Assembly (NCBI RefSeq): GCF_900104515.1
Contig: NZ_FNJL01000003.1
Span: 186,001 to 250,000, forward strand
From: Paracidovorax cattleyae
GTDB taxonomy: Bacteria; Pseudomonadota; Gammaproteobacteria; Burkholderiales; Burkholderiaceae_C
Direction of reading: 5' to 3'
DNA length: 64,000 nt
Shown: positions 63,433 through 64,000 of the stretch, piece by piece
How positions within the stretch are numbered: position 1 is the stretch's first letter
Layout of the letters: the number at the start of each line of letters is the position of its first letter
Made by a program: the position numbers and the translations under genes
Notes under the pieces: model-generated
Told to the model about the DNA's origin: nothing
Database searches by the model: none
What the model saw: only the letters and a program-made list of their open reading frames with translations

Positions 63433-64000
63433 ATGGCCGAACCGATCCTGATTGCGAAGCACGACACCGCCGAATGCCACCTGCTGCCCGCGCTGGCCAA
63501 CCGCCACGGGCTCATCACGGGCGCCACCGGCACCGGCAAGACGGTCACCCTGCAGACCCTGGCCGAGGGGTTTTCCCGCATCGGCGTGCCGGTGTTCATG
63601 GCCGACGTGAAGGGCGACCTCACCGGCATCAGCCAGCCCGGCCATATCGGCGAGAAGATGGCCGCCACCCTGGCCGAGCGCGGCCTGCAGCCGCCCGAGC
63701 CGCTCGCCTGCCCCACCACGCTCTGGGACGTGTTCGGCGAGCAGGGCCACCCCGTGCGCGCCACCATCTCCGACATGGGGCCGTTGCTGCTCGGCCGCAT
63801 GCTGGGCCTGAACGAGACGCAGCTGGGCGTGCTCAACATCGTCTTCAAGATCGCGGACGACAACGGCCTGCTGCTGCTCGACCTGAAGGACCTGCGCGCC
63901 ATGCTCGCCCACGCGGGCGAGAACGCCAAGGAATACACCACCGACTACGGCAACATCAGTGCCGCCAGCGTGGGTGCCATCCAGCGCGGGCTGCTGCAGA
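63433..64000 (+). CDS. HerA-like ATPase, DUF853 (YjgR) family, N-terminal part
   Basis: The first 189 residues of a helicase/ATPase of the DUF853 group: [20 protein letters not shown], Walker [13 protein letters not shown] at residues 28-39, [15 protein letters not shown] and [20 protein letters not shown]. These HerA/FtsK-superfamily ATPases are about 500 residues, so the window ends within the gene. Role unknown. ATG 63433 is 40 bp after the MITE-like element. Confidence 0.88.
   Translation, partial: MAEPILIAKHDTAECHLLPALANRHGLITGATGTGKTVTLQTLAEGFSRIGVPVFMADVKGDLTGISQPGHIGEKMAATLAERGLQPPEPLACPTTLWDVFGEQGHPVRATISDMGPLLLGRMLGLNETQLGVLNIVFKIADDNGLLLLDLKDLRAMLAHAGENAKEYTTDYGNISAASVGAIQRGLLQ

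Overview
The window looks like the chromosome of a high-GC betaproteobacterium of the family Comamonadaceae, most likely a plant-associated Acidovorax. The housekeeping blocks (lptG; rng-maf-rlmH-rsfS-hemF-purD-yebC) have betaproteobacterial gene order. A candidate type III effector is preceded by a textbook plant-inducible-promoter (PIP) box with a correctly spaced -10 element. Genus and pathogenic lifestyle are inferences; no rRNA or tRNA gene is visible.

Layout. 1-3047: end of lptG, a CbiX-type chelatase, a CysB-like regulator and a methionine-type aminotransferase. 3069-17239: one long minus-strand operon for CoA-dependent aerobic degradation of an aromatic acid, probably 2-aminobenzoate. 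It has a monooxygenase/reductase fusion, an SDR, a MarR regulator, an enoyl-CoA hydratase, an acyl-CoA dehydrogenase and a CoA ligase, then a complete Liv-type ABC importer, RidA, an alpha/beta hydrolase and a family-3 binding protein. 17377-18901: candidate type III effector and its PIP promoter. 19025-21345: an RsbQ-like hydrolase coupled to a PAS histidine kinase. 21378-23646: an IS21 istB remnant and an OLD-family ATPase/nuclease. 23909-27594: a secreted protein, a DUF6402-like protein and tandem paralogues of a small membrane-anchored protein.

Two large insertions dominate the middle. (1) The fourth small-protein paralogue is split: its N-terminal half is at 27654-27911 and its C-terminal half at 35911-36067. 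The 8 kb between them carries a six-gene operon (VOC protein, tryptophan-2,3-dioxygenase-like protein, FAD monooxygenase, CefD-like PLP enzyme, SDR, aminotransferase) with IS30 and IS3 debris. (2) The last codons of RNase G occur twice, at 36071-36091 and at 55680-55700, sharing an 11-bp core. This implies that a 19.6-kb element integrated in the 3' end of rng. That element holds an IS481 copy, the C-terminal part of a prokaryotic Argonaute, a Sel1-like gene with an in-frame stop, a RES/Xre toxin-antitoxin pair, and a 13-gene operon with two polar-amino-acid ABC importers, two D-glutamate-cyclase-like (DUF4392) proteins, a SelA-like PLP enzyme, an aldehyde dehydrogenase and a beta-hydroxyacid dehydrogenase, controlled by a divergent LysR regulator.

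55680-64000: core genes rng, maf, a GNAT, rlmH, rsfS, hemF, purD and yebC, a 161-bp MITE-like repeat, and the start of a HerA-like ATPase. Before the two insertions, the small-protein array would have ended 3 bp from the convergent end of rng.
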